From the NCBI GenBank assembly GCA_002339265.1, contig DDKG01000044.1, forward strand, positions 1 to 8,251: 8,251 bases of DNA. The letters are read 5' to 3'. Positions 1-7,361 of this stretch are shown piece after piece. Below the pieces are notes generated by a model. It saw only the letters and a program-made list of their open reading frames with translations, was not told where the DNA came from and searched no databases. This DNA comes from Massilia sp. UBA2604. Its GTDB lineage: Bacteria; Pseudomonadota; Gammaproteobacteria; Burkholderiales; Burkholderiaceae_D. Made by a program: the position numbers and the translations under genes. The stretch's first letter is position 1. Each line of letters opens with the position of its first letter.

Positions 1-220
1 CGTGTCGAACCGCCTCGGTGAGCTGATCGGGGACATGTCGACCGCGACCGAGCGCCAGTCCAGCAAGGCCACCGGCGTGGCCGACAAGATGCAGCAGATC
101 CTGTCGGTGACCGAACATACCCAGCAGGGCACGCGCCAGACCGCGCAATCGATTCATGAACTGGCCACCCTGGCCCAGGAGCTCAAGGATTCGGTGTCGC
201 GCTTCCGCGTGGTATCCTGA
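1..220 (+). CDS. pilJ: Methyl-accepting chemotaxis protein, PilJ-type, C-terminal fragment
   Basis: This is the 3' end of a chemoreceptor gene; the 5' part lies outside the window. The reading frame is open from base 2 and ends at TGA 218-220. The GTG at base 2 is almost certainly an internal valine codon, not a start. The 72 visible residues are polar, Gln/Thr/Ser/Ala-rich and heptad-like, as expected for the descending helix of the MCP signalling coiled coil. They finish with the ELATLAQELKDSVSRFRV type of ending familiar from PilJ and other MCPs. No C-terminal CheR/CheB tether pentapeptide of the NWETF type is present. The gene stops 7 nt before a ChpA-type kinase, and this order (pilJ then pilL/chpA) is that of Pil-Chp operons, so PilJ is the likely identity. 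In that system PilJ is an inner-membrane receptor that controls kinase activity for twitching and surface sensing. The fragment alone would only support 'MCP'; the neighbour makes it PilJ. Confidence 0.85.
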   Translation, partial: VSNRLGELIGDMSTATERQSSKATGVADKMQQILSVTEHTQQGTRQTAQSIHELATLAQELKDSVSRFRVVS

Positions 221-227
221 GCGGCCC

Positions 228-3200
228 ATGGCAACCCTGACAACGACCTTGCAACGCTCCAGCAACTTCGACACCGGCCCGCTGTCCTGGGTCATCGGCG
301 AAATCCGTGACGCCCTGGCGCGCGCCTCCACCGCCCTGCGCGAGGCCGCCGGGCGTTCGCCCGAGGCCCAGCCGACCCTGCTGCTGCACGCCAAGACCCA
401 CCTGCACCAGGCGCACGGCGCCCTGCAGATGGTCGACGTCGAGGGCGTCGGGGTGTACACCGGCGCGGCCGAGGCGGTGCTGGATGGGTTCAAGGATGGT
501 AGTCTGCCATGCACGCCGGATAGCGTGCAGGTGGTGCTGGACGCCTTCGGGGCGCTCGGCGAATACCTCGACGAACTGCTGGCCGGCATGCCGCAACAGC
601 CGGCGCGCCTGTTCCCCTATTACCGCGACATGGTCGAGCGCCAGGGCGAGCGCAAGGTGCATCCGTCCGACCTGATGCCGCTCGACCTGTCGACCCTGCC
701 CGAATTGCCGGCGCCGGAGGGCAGCGGGGAGGCCGACATCGCAGCCTGCCGCAGCCGTTTCGAAAAGGCGCTGCTGCCTTACCTGAAGGCCGAAGACGAC
801 GCCGGACGCCAGATCCATGCCGCCGACCTGGTGGCCGCGATCGCGCCGATCGGCGCCGCGCAGGAAGATGTTCGCGCGCGCCTGTTCTGGCAGGCGATGC
901 ATGCCTTCGCCACCGTGGTGGCCGACGGCCAGGTGGAGAGTGATCTCTACATCAAGCAGCTGTTCGGCCAGATCAACCTGCAATTGCGGCGCCTGGCCAA
1001 GGGCGAGCACGACGAACCCGAGGCGATGCTGCGCGACGCGCTGTTCTTCATCGCCGCCGCGCGCGAACCGGGACCGGAGGCGCGCGCGCTGCGCCAGGCC
1101 CTGGGCCTGGATGGCGCGGTGCCGCCCGACTATGCCGAGCGCCGCTACGGCAAGCTCGACCCGCAAGCCCTGCAAGAGGCGCGCGAGGCGCTGGCGCGCA
1201 CCAAGTCGGACTGGGACCGGATCGCCGGCGAGGGCAAGCCCGACGCCGCGGTCGAGAGCGACTTCAACGACGCATTGGCGCGCCTGGCCGGCGCCAGCGA
1301 AAAGCTGGGCGCCCCGGCGCTGGCCCAGCTGCTGCGCGAACTGGGCCGCGCGGCCAGCGACTCGGTGCAGTCGGGCCGCGACGACCAGTTCGGCCTCGAG
1401 ATGGCGGCCGCCATGCTGTTCGTCGAGAACGGCCTGGACCAGCTGCGCCAGCTGCCCGAGGATTTCTCGGAGAATGCCGAAGCCGTCGGCGCGCGCCTGC
1501 TGGCGCTGGCCGCCGGCGAGACGCCGCCCGACGCCCCGCACTGGCAGGGCGAGCTGGCGCGCCAGATCCAGCAGGGCCAGACCGTGGCCGTGCTGGCGAA
1601 CGAGATCAAGGCAGGGCTGCGCCAGATCGAGAAGCTGCTCGACGAATACTATGACGACCCGTCGAAGCGCCAGGTGCTCGAGCAGTCGGCGCCGATCCTG
1701 CACCAGTTGCAGGGGGCGTTCGCCATCCTCGACCAGGACCAGGCTGTGCTGGCCGTGCGCCACGTCGAGGAAGCGGTGCGCACCTTGTCCGCGAGCGCGG
1801 CGGACGTGACCAACCAGCATGCTTCGCTGCACAACATCGCCCAGAATATCGGCGCGCTCGGCTTCTTCGCCGACCTGCTGGCCCAGGACAGCGAAGCTGC
1901 GCGTGGCCGCTTCACCTTCGACACCGACAAGGAACTGCTGCGCGAGCTGCCGTTCGAGTTCGTCGAAGCCAGGGCCGACGCCGAACCGGTCGAAGCGCCT
2001 GCGCCGCAGGCTTCGGACAGCGTCGACGCCGAACTGCTCGGCATCTTCATCGCCGAAGCGCAGGAAGTGCTGGGCTTCGTGGTCGAGACCCTGCCGCGCG
2101 CGGCCGACGAGCCGGCCAACCAGGAAATCCTGACCCAGCTGCGCCGCAGCTTCCACACGCTCAAGGGCAGCAGCCGCATGGTGGACCTGGAGGCCTTCGG
2201 CGCCACCGCCGCCGCCATCGAGCGCGTGATGAACGTGTGGCTGGCCGACGGCCGTTCGGCCACCGCCGACCTGCTGGCCTTGCTGGCCCATGCCTATGCC
2301 GAACTCGATGCCTGGGTGGCCGAGCTGGCCGCCGGCCAGAATCCGGACCGTAATGGGGCGGACCTGATCGCCGCAGCCGCGCGGGTGCAGGAGGGCGGAC
2401 CGTTCGAGCCGCTGGCCGCTGAAGTTCAGGCTGACGAATCCCAGGCTGAGCCGCTGGTATTGGACGACATCATCGAAGCACCGGCGCTCGACGACATTCC
2501 GCTGCTCGACGAGCCGCTGGCCATGCCGGGCGAGGACGGCGTGAAGCGCGTCGGCGACCTCGCCATCCCGCAGGCGCTGCACGACGTCTACCTGGGCGAA
2601 ACCGAGACGCTGTGCGCCACCTTGGAACAAAGCCTGGACGCGCTGCGCCAAGGCCTGGACAAGGAGGCGCTGCAGGACGCGGTGACCGCGGCGCATACCC
2701 TGTCCGGCACCTCGGCCACGGTTGGCTATACCGCGCTGCGCGACCTCGCGCATGAGCTGGAGACCACGCTCGAGAAGCTGGCGGCGCCGGGCACGCAGCT
2801 CGAGGACGGCCAGCACGACCTGTTCGATGCGACCCTGTCGCGCATGCGCACCATGCTGCAGGTGTTCACCCTGGGCGAGCTGGCCCCTGGCCAGCCCGAC
2901 CTGGTGGAGCAACTGGCGGCCCTGCGCGAGCGCCTGGCCAGCCAGCAGGCGGCAGCCTTGTATGGCGAGGCCGATCCGGCCCTGGCCGGCCAGCTCGACG
3001 CACTGTTCGCGGCCGCCTACGAACAATTGCTGGCCGAGCCGCCCGCATTCGAGGCGCGCGCAGCATCGGCCCCAGCGCCGAAGCCGGCCGTGTCGGACGA
3101 CGTCGACGACCTGTTCGATTCCTTCCTCGACGACGCCTTCGCCGCGCCGGAACTCGACCAGGCCGCGCCGCAGGCGCATGAGCAAGATCAGGCGCCAGAG

Positions 3201-5534
3201 CAGGAGCAGCAGCGCGGCTTCGTGGCCGTCACCCCGGATGAAGCGGTGCTGGCCGAACCCGCGCCGAAAATTGAGCCCGAGCCCGAGCCCGAACCCGAAT
3301 CGGAGTCCGAACCCGAACTGGTCGGCGCCAGCTATGCCGACGAGATCGACCTGGACCTGCTGCCGGTCTTCCTGGAAGAGGCGGCCGACCTGCTGCCGCG
3401 CATCGGCCACGACCTGCGCCAGTGGCAGCAGGAGCCGACCAATACCGCGATCGCGCAGGGCATGCAGCGCGACCTGCACACGGTGAAGGGCAGCGCACGC
3501 ATGGCTGGCGCGATGCGCCTTGGCCAGCACGCGCACGAGCTGGAAACCCAGATCGAGAACATGGTCCACGCCGGCACGTCCACCTTGCCGGCCACCGCCT
3601 TCGACGAGCTGCTGGCCAACTACGACGCGGCGATGCAGCTGTTCGAAGCCTTGCAGCAGCCGGCCCAAGCCGAATCGGCGCCATCGACTGAGCAGGCGCA
3701 CGCGCCGGCGCCGGCCGAGCCAGGCCGTTCGCCGCTGGTGCGGGTGCGCGCCGACATCCTCGACCGCGTGGTGAACCAGGCCGGCGAGGTGTCGATCACG
3801 CGCTCGCGCCTGGAAAACCAGATGGGCGCGCTCAAGGGTTCGCTGGGCGACTTCTCGGACAACGTGGCGCGCCTGCGGCGCCAGCTGCGCGAGATCGAGA
3901 TGCAGGCCGAATCGCAGATCGCATCGAAGCTGTCGATCTCGGGCGAGCGCGAGTTCGATCCGCTCGAATTCGACCGCTTCACGCGCCTGCAGGAACTGAC
4001 GCGCATGCTGGCCGAGAGCGTCGACGACGTCGCCTCGTTCCAGGAAAGCCTGGCGCGCGCGGTCGACGGCGCCAACGAGGAACTGGCCAGCCAGGCGCGC
4101 ATGACGCGCGACCTGCAGCGCGACCTGATGCGGGTGCGGATGGTGCCGTTCGCGAGCCTCTCCGAACGCCTGTTCCGCGTCGCGCGCCAGACCGCTAAGG
4201 AAACCGACAAGCGCGTCAATCTCGACATCCGCGGCGGCGCCGTGGAGATCGACCGCGGCGTGCTGGAACAGATGGCGGCGCCGTTCGAGCACCTGCTGCG
4301 CAATGCAATCGTGCACGGCATCGAGCCGCGCATGGCGCGCCAGGAGGCGGGCAAGGCAGAGACCGGAGAATTGCTGGTGCAGGTCAGCCAGCACGGCAAC
4401 GAAGTCATGATCGTGTTCGGCGACGACGGCGCCGGCCTGGACCTGGAGCGGATCCGCGCCAAGGCCATCGACAACGGCTTGCTGCTCGAAGGCGAGGAGG
4501 CTTCGGACCAGGAAGTGACGGAACTGATCTTCGAGCCGGGCTTCTCGACGGCGGACACGCTGACCGAGCTGGCCGGCCGCGGCGTCGGCATGGACGTGGT
4601 GCGCTCCGAAGCCCAGGCGCTGGGCGGACGGGTTACCGTAGTGTCCGAGCCGGGACAGGGCGCGCGCTTCACGATCACGCTGCCGTTGACGCTCGCTGTC
4701 GCCCAGGTGGTGCTGGTGACGGCCGGCGGCCGCACGCATGCGCTGCCGTCGACCCTGGTCGAGCGGGTGGAGCATGTGCGCGCGCTGGACCTGGCGGCGG
4801 CGATCGAGGCCGGCACTATCTCGCTGGCCGGCGCGACGCTGGCGCTGCATGCGCTGCCCGGCCTGCTGGGCGAGGACGAAGAAGAGCAGGCGGCGAGCCA
4901 GCGTTCGACGCCGGTGCTGGTGCTGAACGGCGGCGCCAGCCGCATCGCGCTGCGCGTGGACGAGGTGCTGGGCAACCGCGAGGTGGTGGTCAAGAACATC
5001 GGCCTGCAGCTGTCGCGGGTGCCGGGCATTGCCGGCGCGACGGTGCTGGGTTCGGGCGAGATCGTCCTGATCCTCGATCCGCTGGCACTGGCGCTGGCGC
5101 TGGCGCAGCAGCCGCAGGCCGCGGCGCAGGTGAAGAAGGAAGTGGCGCGCCAGGTGCGGCGGCCTACGGTGATGGTGGTCGACGACTCGCTCACGGTGCG
5201 CCGCGTGACCCAGCGCCTGCTGGAGCGCGAAGGCTATCGCGTGCAGCTGGCCAAGGATGGCGTAGAGGCGCTCGAGCTCATTGGGCAGGGCGCACCCGAC
5301 CTGATGCTGGTCGATATCGAGATGCCGCGCATGGACGGCTTCGACCTGACGCGCAATGTGCGCGGCAATGAGGCCACCAGGGACATCCCGATCATCATGA
5401 TCACCTCGCGCACGGCGGACAAGCACCGCAATGTGGCGCTGGGGCTCGGTGTGAATGCCTATTACGGCAAGCCGTACCAGGAGCCGGTGTTGCTGGCGGC
5501 GATCGAAGGGTTGTTGAAGCGGGATGCGATGTAA
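228..5534 (+). CDS. chpA: ChpA/PilL-type hybrid sensor histidine kinase with multiple Hpt domains
   Basis: CheA-like kinase of the Pil-Chp type IV pilus chemosensory pathway, cytoplasmic, 1768 residues. The frame is open from 156, but ATG 228 is chosen because earlier starts lie inside pilJ and MATLTTTLQ begins the conserved part. The Shine-Dalgarno is weak (GAG 219-221) and the gap to pilJ is 7 nt, suggesting translational coupling. Domains: FimL/PilL-type degenerate Hpt region about 1-150 (H63 in AHGALQMV); helical region 160-450; second degenerate Hpt-like segment near H492 (LHQLQGAF); Hpt about 600-725 with H643 in HTLKGSSRM; Hpt about 780-885 with H823 in HTLSGTS; Pro/Glu linker 1016-1030; Hpt about 1040-1145 with H1084 in HTVKGSARM; CheA dimerisation region from 1170 with LMRVRMVPF at 1300; ATPase with N-box N1359, DDGAG 1399-1403 and GRGVGMD from 1450; CheW-like 1488-1630; receiver 1646-1768 with D1652, D1653, phospho-acceptor D1696, T1726 and K1748. 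All core catalytic residues are present. It is shorter than Pseudomonas aeruginosa ChpA (about 2,470 residues), with fewer phosphotransfer modules. pilL is the alternative name. Confidence 0.95.
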   Translation: MATLTTTLQRSSNFDTGPLSWVIGEIRDALARASTALREAAGRSPEAQPTLLLHAKTHLHQAHGALQMVDVEGVGVYTGAAEAVLDGFKDGSLPCTPDSVQVVLDAFGALGEYLDELLAGMPQQPARLFPYYRDMVERQGERKVHPSDLMPLDLSTLPELPAPEGSGEADIAACRSRFEKALLPYLKAEDDAGRQIHAADLVAAIAPIGAAQEDVRARLFWQAMHAFATVVADGQVESDLYIKQLFGQINLQLRRLAKGEHDEPEAMLRDALFFIAAAREPGPEARALRQALGLDGAVPPDYAERRYGKLDPQALQEAREALARTKSDWDRIAGEGKPDAAVESDFNDALARLAGASEKLGAPALAQLLRELGRAASDSVQSGRDDQFGLEMAAAMLFVENGLDQLRQLPEDFSENAEAVGARLLALAAGETPPDAPHWQGELARQIQQGQTVAVLANEIKAGLRQIEKLLDEYYDDPSKRQVLEQSAPILHQLQGAFAILDQDQAVLAVRHVEEAVRTLSASAADVTNQHASLHNIAQNIGALGFFADLLAQDSEAARGRFTFDTDKELLRELPFEFVEARADAEPVEAPAPQASDSVDAELLGIFIAEAQEVLGFVVETLPRAADEPANQEILTQLRRSFHTLKGSSRMVDLEAFGATAAAIERVMNVWLADGRSATADLLALLAHAYAELDAWVAELAAGQNPDRNGADLIAAAARVQEGGPFEPLAAEVQADESQAEPLVLDDIIEAPALDDIPLLDEPLAMPGEDGVKRVGDLAIPQALHDVYLGETETLCATLEQSLDALRQGLDKEALQDAVTAAHTLSGTSATVGYTALRDLAHELETTLEKLAAPGTQLEDGQHDLFDATLSRMRTMLQVFTLGELAPGQPDLVEQLAALRERLASQQAAALYGEADPALAGQLDALFAAAYEQLLAEPPAFEARAASAPAPKPAVSDDVDDLFDSFLDDAFAAPELDQAAPQAHEQDQAPEQEQQRGFVAVTPDEAVLAEPAPKIEPEPEPEPESESEPELVGASYADEIDLDLLPVFLEEAADLLPRIGHDLRQWQQEPTNTAIAQGMQRDLHTVKGSARMAGAMRLGQHAHELETQIENMVHAGTSTLPATAFDELLANYDAAMQLFEALQQPAQAESAPSTEQAHAPAPAEPGRSPLVRVRADILDRVVNQAGEVSITRSRLENQMGALKGSLGDFSDNVARLRRQLREIEMQAESQIASKLSISGEREFDPLEFDRFTRLQELTRMLAESVDDVASFQESLARAVDGANEELASQARMTRDLQRDLMRVRMVPFASLSERLFRVARQTAKETDKRVNLDIRGGAVEIDRGVLEQMAAPFEHLLRNAIVHGIEPRMARQEAGKAETGELLVQVSQHGNEVMIVFGDDGAGLDLERIRAKAIDNGLLLEGEEASDQEVTELIFEPGFSTADTLTELAGRGVGMDVVRSEAQALGGRVTVVSEPGQGARFTITLPLTLAVAQVVLVTAGGRTHALPSTLVERVEHVRALDLAAAIEAGTISLAGATLALHALPGLLGEDEEEQAASQRSTPVLVLNGGASRIALRVDEVLGNREVVVKNIGLQLSRVPGIAGATVLGSGEIVLILDPLALALALAQQPQAAAQVKKEVARQVRRPTVMVVDDSLTVRRVTQRLLEREGYRVQLAKDGVEALELIGQGAPDLMLVDIEMPRMDGFDLTRNVRGNEATRDIPIIMITSRTADKHRNVALGLGVNAYYGKPYQEPVLLAAIEGLLKRDAM
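3273..3317 (+). repeat. In-frame hexanucleotide repeat coding a Pro-Glu linker in chpA
   Basis: About seven and a half copies of a 6-nt unit, GAGCCC with variants GAACCC, GAATCG and GAGTCC. They encode alternating Glu-Pro and then Glu-Ser (residues 1016-1030 of ChpA). The segment lies between the second and third canonical Hpt domains, in a longer acidic, Ala/Pro/Glu-rich stretch. Such a segment is expected to be a flexible or extended spacer. The first units are near-identical while the later ones are diverged, which fits repeat expansion by slippage. Each gain or loss of a unit would change linker length by two residues without breaking the frame. Function as a spacer is inferred. Confidence 0.75.
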
Positions 5535-5558
5535 TTTGGGGTTGTGGCTGCGGTGCGT

Positions 5559-5588
5559 ACTTGGGTTCCCGCCTTCGCGGGAACGACG
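5559..5588 (+). repeat. REP-like palindromic repeat, copy 1
   Basis: A 30-nt element whose core, TTCCCGCCTTCGCGGGAA (5566-5583), is a hairpin with a 7-bp stem (TTCCCGC/GCGGGAA) and a CTTC loop. It lies 25 nt after the chpA stop codon. An inverted copy with 29 of 30 matching bases is at 5646-5675. Elements with this TTCCCGC/GCGGGAA core are a common type of dispersed extragenic palindrome in proteobacterial chromosomes. There is no T-tract after the stem, so a classical intrinsic terminator is not supported. A role in 3'-end protection or transcription stopping for chpA is possible but inferred. Confidence 0.8.
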
Positions 5589-5645
5589 TGCGTTGGCAGC
5601 AGGTGCAAGCACGCGGCCCTTAGTTCGTACCGCCAGCTCCAAGAC

Positions 5646-5675
5646 CGTCGTTCCCGCGAAGGCGGGAACCTAAGT
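5646..5675 (-). repeat. REP-like palindromic repeat, copy 2 (inverted)
   Basis: Reverse complement of the element at 5559-5588 with a single mismatch (T5671 against G5563). The core hairpin is TTCCCGCGAAGGCGGGAA at 5651-5668. The two copies face each other across a 57-nt spacer (5589-5645), making a 117-bp unit of the kind called a REP doublet or REPIN. It sits 20 nt from the stop codon of the convergent photolyase gene. The spacer has no coding signal; a small internal pairing CGTGC 5587-5591 with GCACG 5609-5613 is possible. Confidence 0.8.
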
Positions 5676-5695
5676 TTGTATGCCGACCGCCGCCG

Positions 5696-7171
5696 TCAAT
5701 CGGTATCGGCATCCCCGTCGACCGCCACCGTTTTTTTGACCACGGCAAACCGCTCCAGCGTCCGCCTGCGCGCCGCGTCATGGTCCACCACCGGCGCCGG
5801 ATAATCCTTCCCCAGCACCACGCCGCGCTCGGCCAGCGCCTCGGGCTTGACCAGCCACGGCGCATGGATCTGCTTCATATCCAGCCTCGCCAATTGCGGC
5901 AGATAGCGCCGGATGAATTCCCCGCGCGCGTCGAAACGCGTCGACTGCGTCACCGGATTGAAGATCCTGAACCAGGGCTGGGCATCGCAGCCGGTCGACG
6001 CCGCCCATTGCCAGCCGCCGTTGTTCGACGCCATCTCGTAGTCGTTCAGCTTCAAGGCGAAATACGCTTCGCCGCGCCGCCACGAGATGCCGAGGTCCTT
6101 GGTGAGGAAACTGGCCGTCACCATGCGCAGCCGGTTGTGCATGAAGCCCGTCGTGTTCAGCTGTACCATCGCCGCATCGACCAGCGGATAACCGGTGCGG
6201 CCCTCGCACCAGGCGGCGAACAGCGCATCGGCGTCAAGACCTTCGTCCCATTCCACCGCGTCGAAGGCCGGCTTGAACGAGCGCTCGGCCACGTGCGGGT
6301 TCTGGGCCAGCACCATCGCATAAAAGTCGCGCCAGATGAGTTCCGACAGCCATACCGATGCGCCAGTGCCGCCGGCGCCCGACAGCATCAATTGCTGCGC
6401 CGTGCGCACCAGGTGGCGGATCGAGGTGGTGCCGAAACGCAGGTGCGTCGACAGGCGCGACGTGCCATCTTCAAACGGGAAATCGCGCGCGCGGCCGTAG
6501 TCGGCGATGTCTTCCACGAAGGCCTCGAACAGCGCTTCGGCGCCCTCCATGCCGGCCGGAAGCGGCGCTTCGCCGGAATCGAAACCGATGTCTTCCAGCG
6601 CCGGCAGCGCAGAAGGCGAAGCGGGCGGCGCGAACGCATGCGCATACGCATCGACCGGATACGCCGCCAGCGTGTCGGGACGCGCCGCCAGCCGCTTGAG
6701 CCAGGCGTTCTTGTAGGGCGTGAACACCGAGAACGGATGCCCCGCCAGGGTCAACACTTCATCCTTCCCGAAGATGACCTGGTCCTTGTACGAATGGAAG
6801 GCGCGGCCCTGGGCCGCCAGCTGCCGCGCCACTTCTTCATCGCGCGCGATCGGTAGCGGTTCATGGTCGGTACAGACGTGCACCGCATCGACGCCGAGCT
6901 CATTCGCCAAAGCAACAAGCTCTTCCCGGGCGCTCCCGTGGCGCACGATGAGGTAGCCTCCAAGACGACGCAATTCCTCATCCAGGCTGGCCAGGCTGGC
7001 GTGAATGAAACGCAGGCGCCGATCGTCGCGCGGCAAGCCGTCGAGAATATCGGTGTCATACACGAAGACACAAAATACCTGCTGCGAACAGCGCAAGGCG
7101 TGGTGCAGGGCGGCGTGGTCGAATGCGCGCAGGTCGCGCCGGAACCAGACTAAAGACTTGCTCAAATTCAT
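5696..7171 (-). CDS. phrB: Deoxyribodipyrimidine photolyase (class I CPD type)
   Basis: Light-driven repair flavoprotein that splits cyclobutane pyrimidine dimers using FADH-; cytoplasmic and DNA-binding, 491 residues (E. coli PhrB has 472). The start is ATG 7171 (MNLSKSLVWFRRDLR), since the family begins with this Rossmann strand. The frame also contains TTG 7189 and GTG 7174 just upstream, and no strong Shine-Dalgarno is visible for any of them. The N-terminal antenna domain spans about 1-130 and the FAD/DNA-binding helical domain about 200-475. Recognisable motifs are GTSRLSTHLRFG (236-247), ELIWRDFY (277-284), GRTGYPLVDAAM (324-335), MHNRLRM (344-350) and the signature ASNNGGWQWAASTG (381-394). 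By alignment from memory with E. coli PhrB, the electron-transfer tryptophans 306/359/382 correspond to W308, W364 and W387. Substrate contacts E274/W277 correspond to E277/W280, and the flavin-facing N378 to N383. The antenna-contact loop differs from E. coli (DHEPLPIARD, 102-111), so the second chromophore is uncertain. The gene converges on chpA and diverges from yqgE, so it is probably monocistronic. Confidence 0.95.
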   Translation of the reverse strand: MNLSKSLVWFRRDLRAFDHAALHHALRCSQQVFCVFVYDTDILDGLPRDDRRLRFIHASLASLDEELRRLGGYLIVRHGSAREELVALANELGVDAVHVCTDHEPLPIARDEEVARQLAAQGRAFHSYKDQVIFGKDEVLTLAGHPFSVFTPYKNAWLKRLAARPDTLAAYPVDAYAHAFAPPASPSALPALEDIGFDSGEAPLPAGMEGAEALFEAFVEDIADYGRARDFPFEDGTSRLSTHLRFGTTSIRHLVRTAQQLMLSGAGGTGASVWLSELIWRDFYAMVLAQNPHVAERSFKPAFDAVEWDEGLDADALFAAWCEGRTGYPLVDAAMVQLNTTGFMHNRLRMVTASFLTKDLGISWRRGEAYFALKLNDYEMASNNGGWQWAASTGCDAQPWFRIFNPVTQSTRFDARGEFIRRYLPQLARLDMKQIHAPWLVKPEALAERGVVLGKDYPAPVVDHDAARRRTLERFAVVKKTVAVDGDADTD

Positions 7172-7361
7172 CACTGTGTGCAGGGTCAAGGCGGGAGCAG
7201 ATTTTACTGTCTAGGATCGGACCGTGGTGTGCGTGTCGTGATGGTTCCGGGGGGGCCTGCGGCCAAATGGGTGTAAACTAGGGAAAAGCGTAACGTTGTG
7301 CTGCAAAAGCTTGGCAGCCGATCATGTTTAACGCAAGAGTGCGCCTTTTGAGAGTATCCGT
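7172..7361. promoter_or_regulatory. Divergent intergenic region between phrB and yqgE
   Basis: A 190-nt gap between two divergent starts that should hold both promoters. It is locally less GC-rich than the flanking genes, especially 7261-7375. For phrB (- strand) the best -10-like hexamer is TAAAAT (reverse complement of 7201-7206), about 30 nt from the start codon, but no good -35 is seen at 16-18 nt. For yqgE (+ strand) TTGGCA at 7311-7316 matches five of six -35 consensus bases, but no convincing -10 follows at the right spacing. A 5-bp dyad, GCTGC 7300-7304 and GCAGC 7314-7318, encloses an AAGCTT palindrome and overlaps this TTGGCA. I assign no regulator. The region is supported by its position; the individual promoter elements are weak. 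Confidence 0.45.
7350..7354 (+). promoter_or_regulatory. Ribosome binding site of yqgE
   Basis: The purine-rich GAGAG lies 7 nt before ATG 7362. It supports this upstream ATG over the in-frame ATGs at 7395 and 7404, which have no Shine-Dalgarno-like sequence. Confidence 0.55.

Noticed and set aside
156..227. Upstream start at 156 for the large kinase
   Set aside because: The added 24 residues come from pilJ coding sequence read in another frame. ATG 228 lies just after the pilJ stop and begins the family-like sequence.
5082..5105. Four copies of a CTGGCG/CTGGCA hexamer in chpA (Leu-Ala run)
   Set aside because: It codes the final helix of the CheW-like domain and is a short, ordinary result of Leu/Ala codon bias.
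5566..5583. Intrinsic terminator for chpA
   Set aside because: The hairpin is good but no T-run follows on either strand, and the element is better explained as one arm of a REP doublet.
183..5642. Open frame of 1819 codons on the minus strand opposite chpA
   Set aside because: It is in exact codon register with chpA and follows from the absence of TTA, CTA and TCA in the sense gene. Its translation is Arg/Gln/His/Leu-rich with no recognisable domain, while the plus strand has a full set of kinase motifs.
5559..5675. CRISPR array
   Set aside because: There are only two copies, in inverted rather than direct orientation, and each is a palindrome; no cas gene is nearby.
5544..5865. Small ORFs crossing the REP doublet on both strands
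   Set aside because: They read through the palindromes and into phrB in other frames, with no start signals or conserved-looking sequence.
5780..6856. Open frame of 358 codons on the plus strand opposite phrB
   Set aside because: It is codon-register antisense of a clear photolyase gene and has an Arg/Gln/His-rich composition and no family motif.
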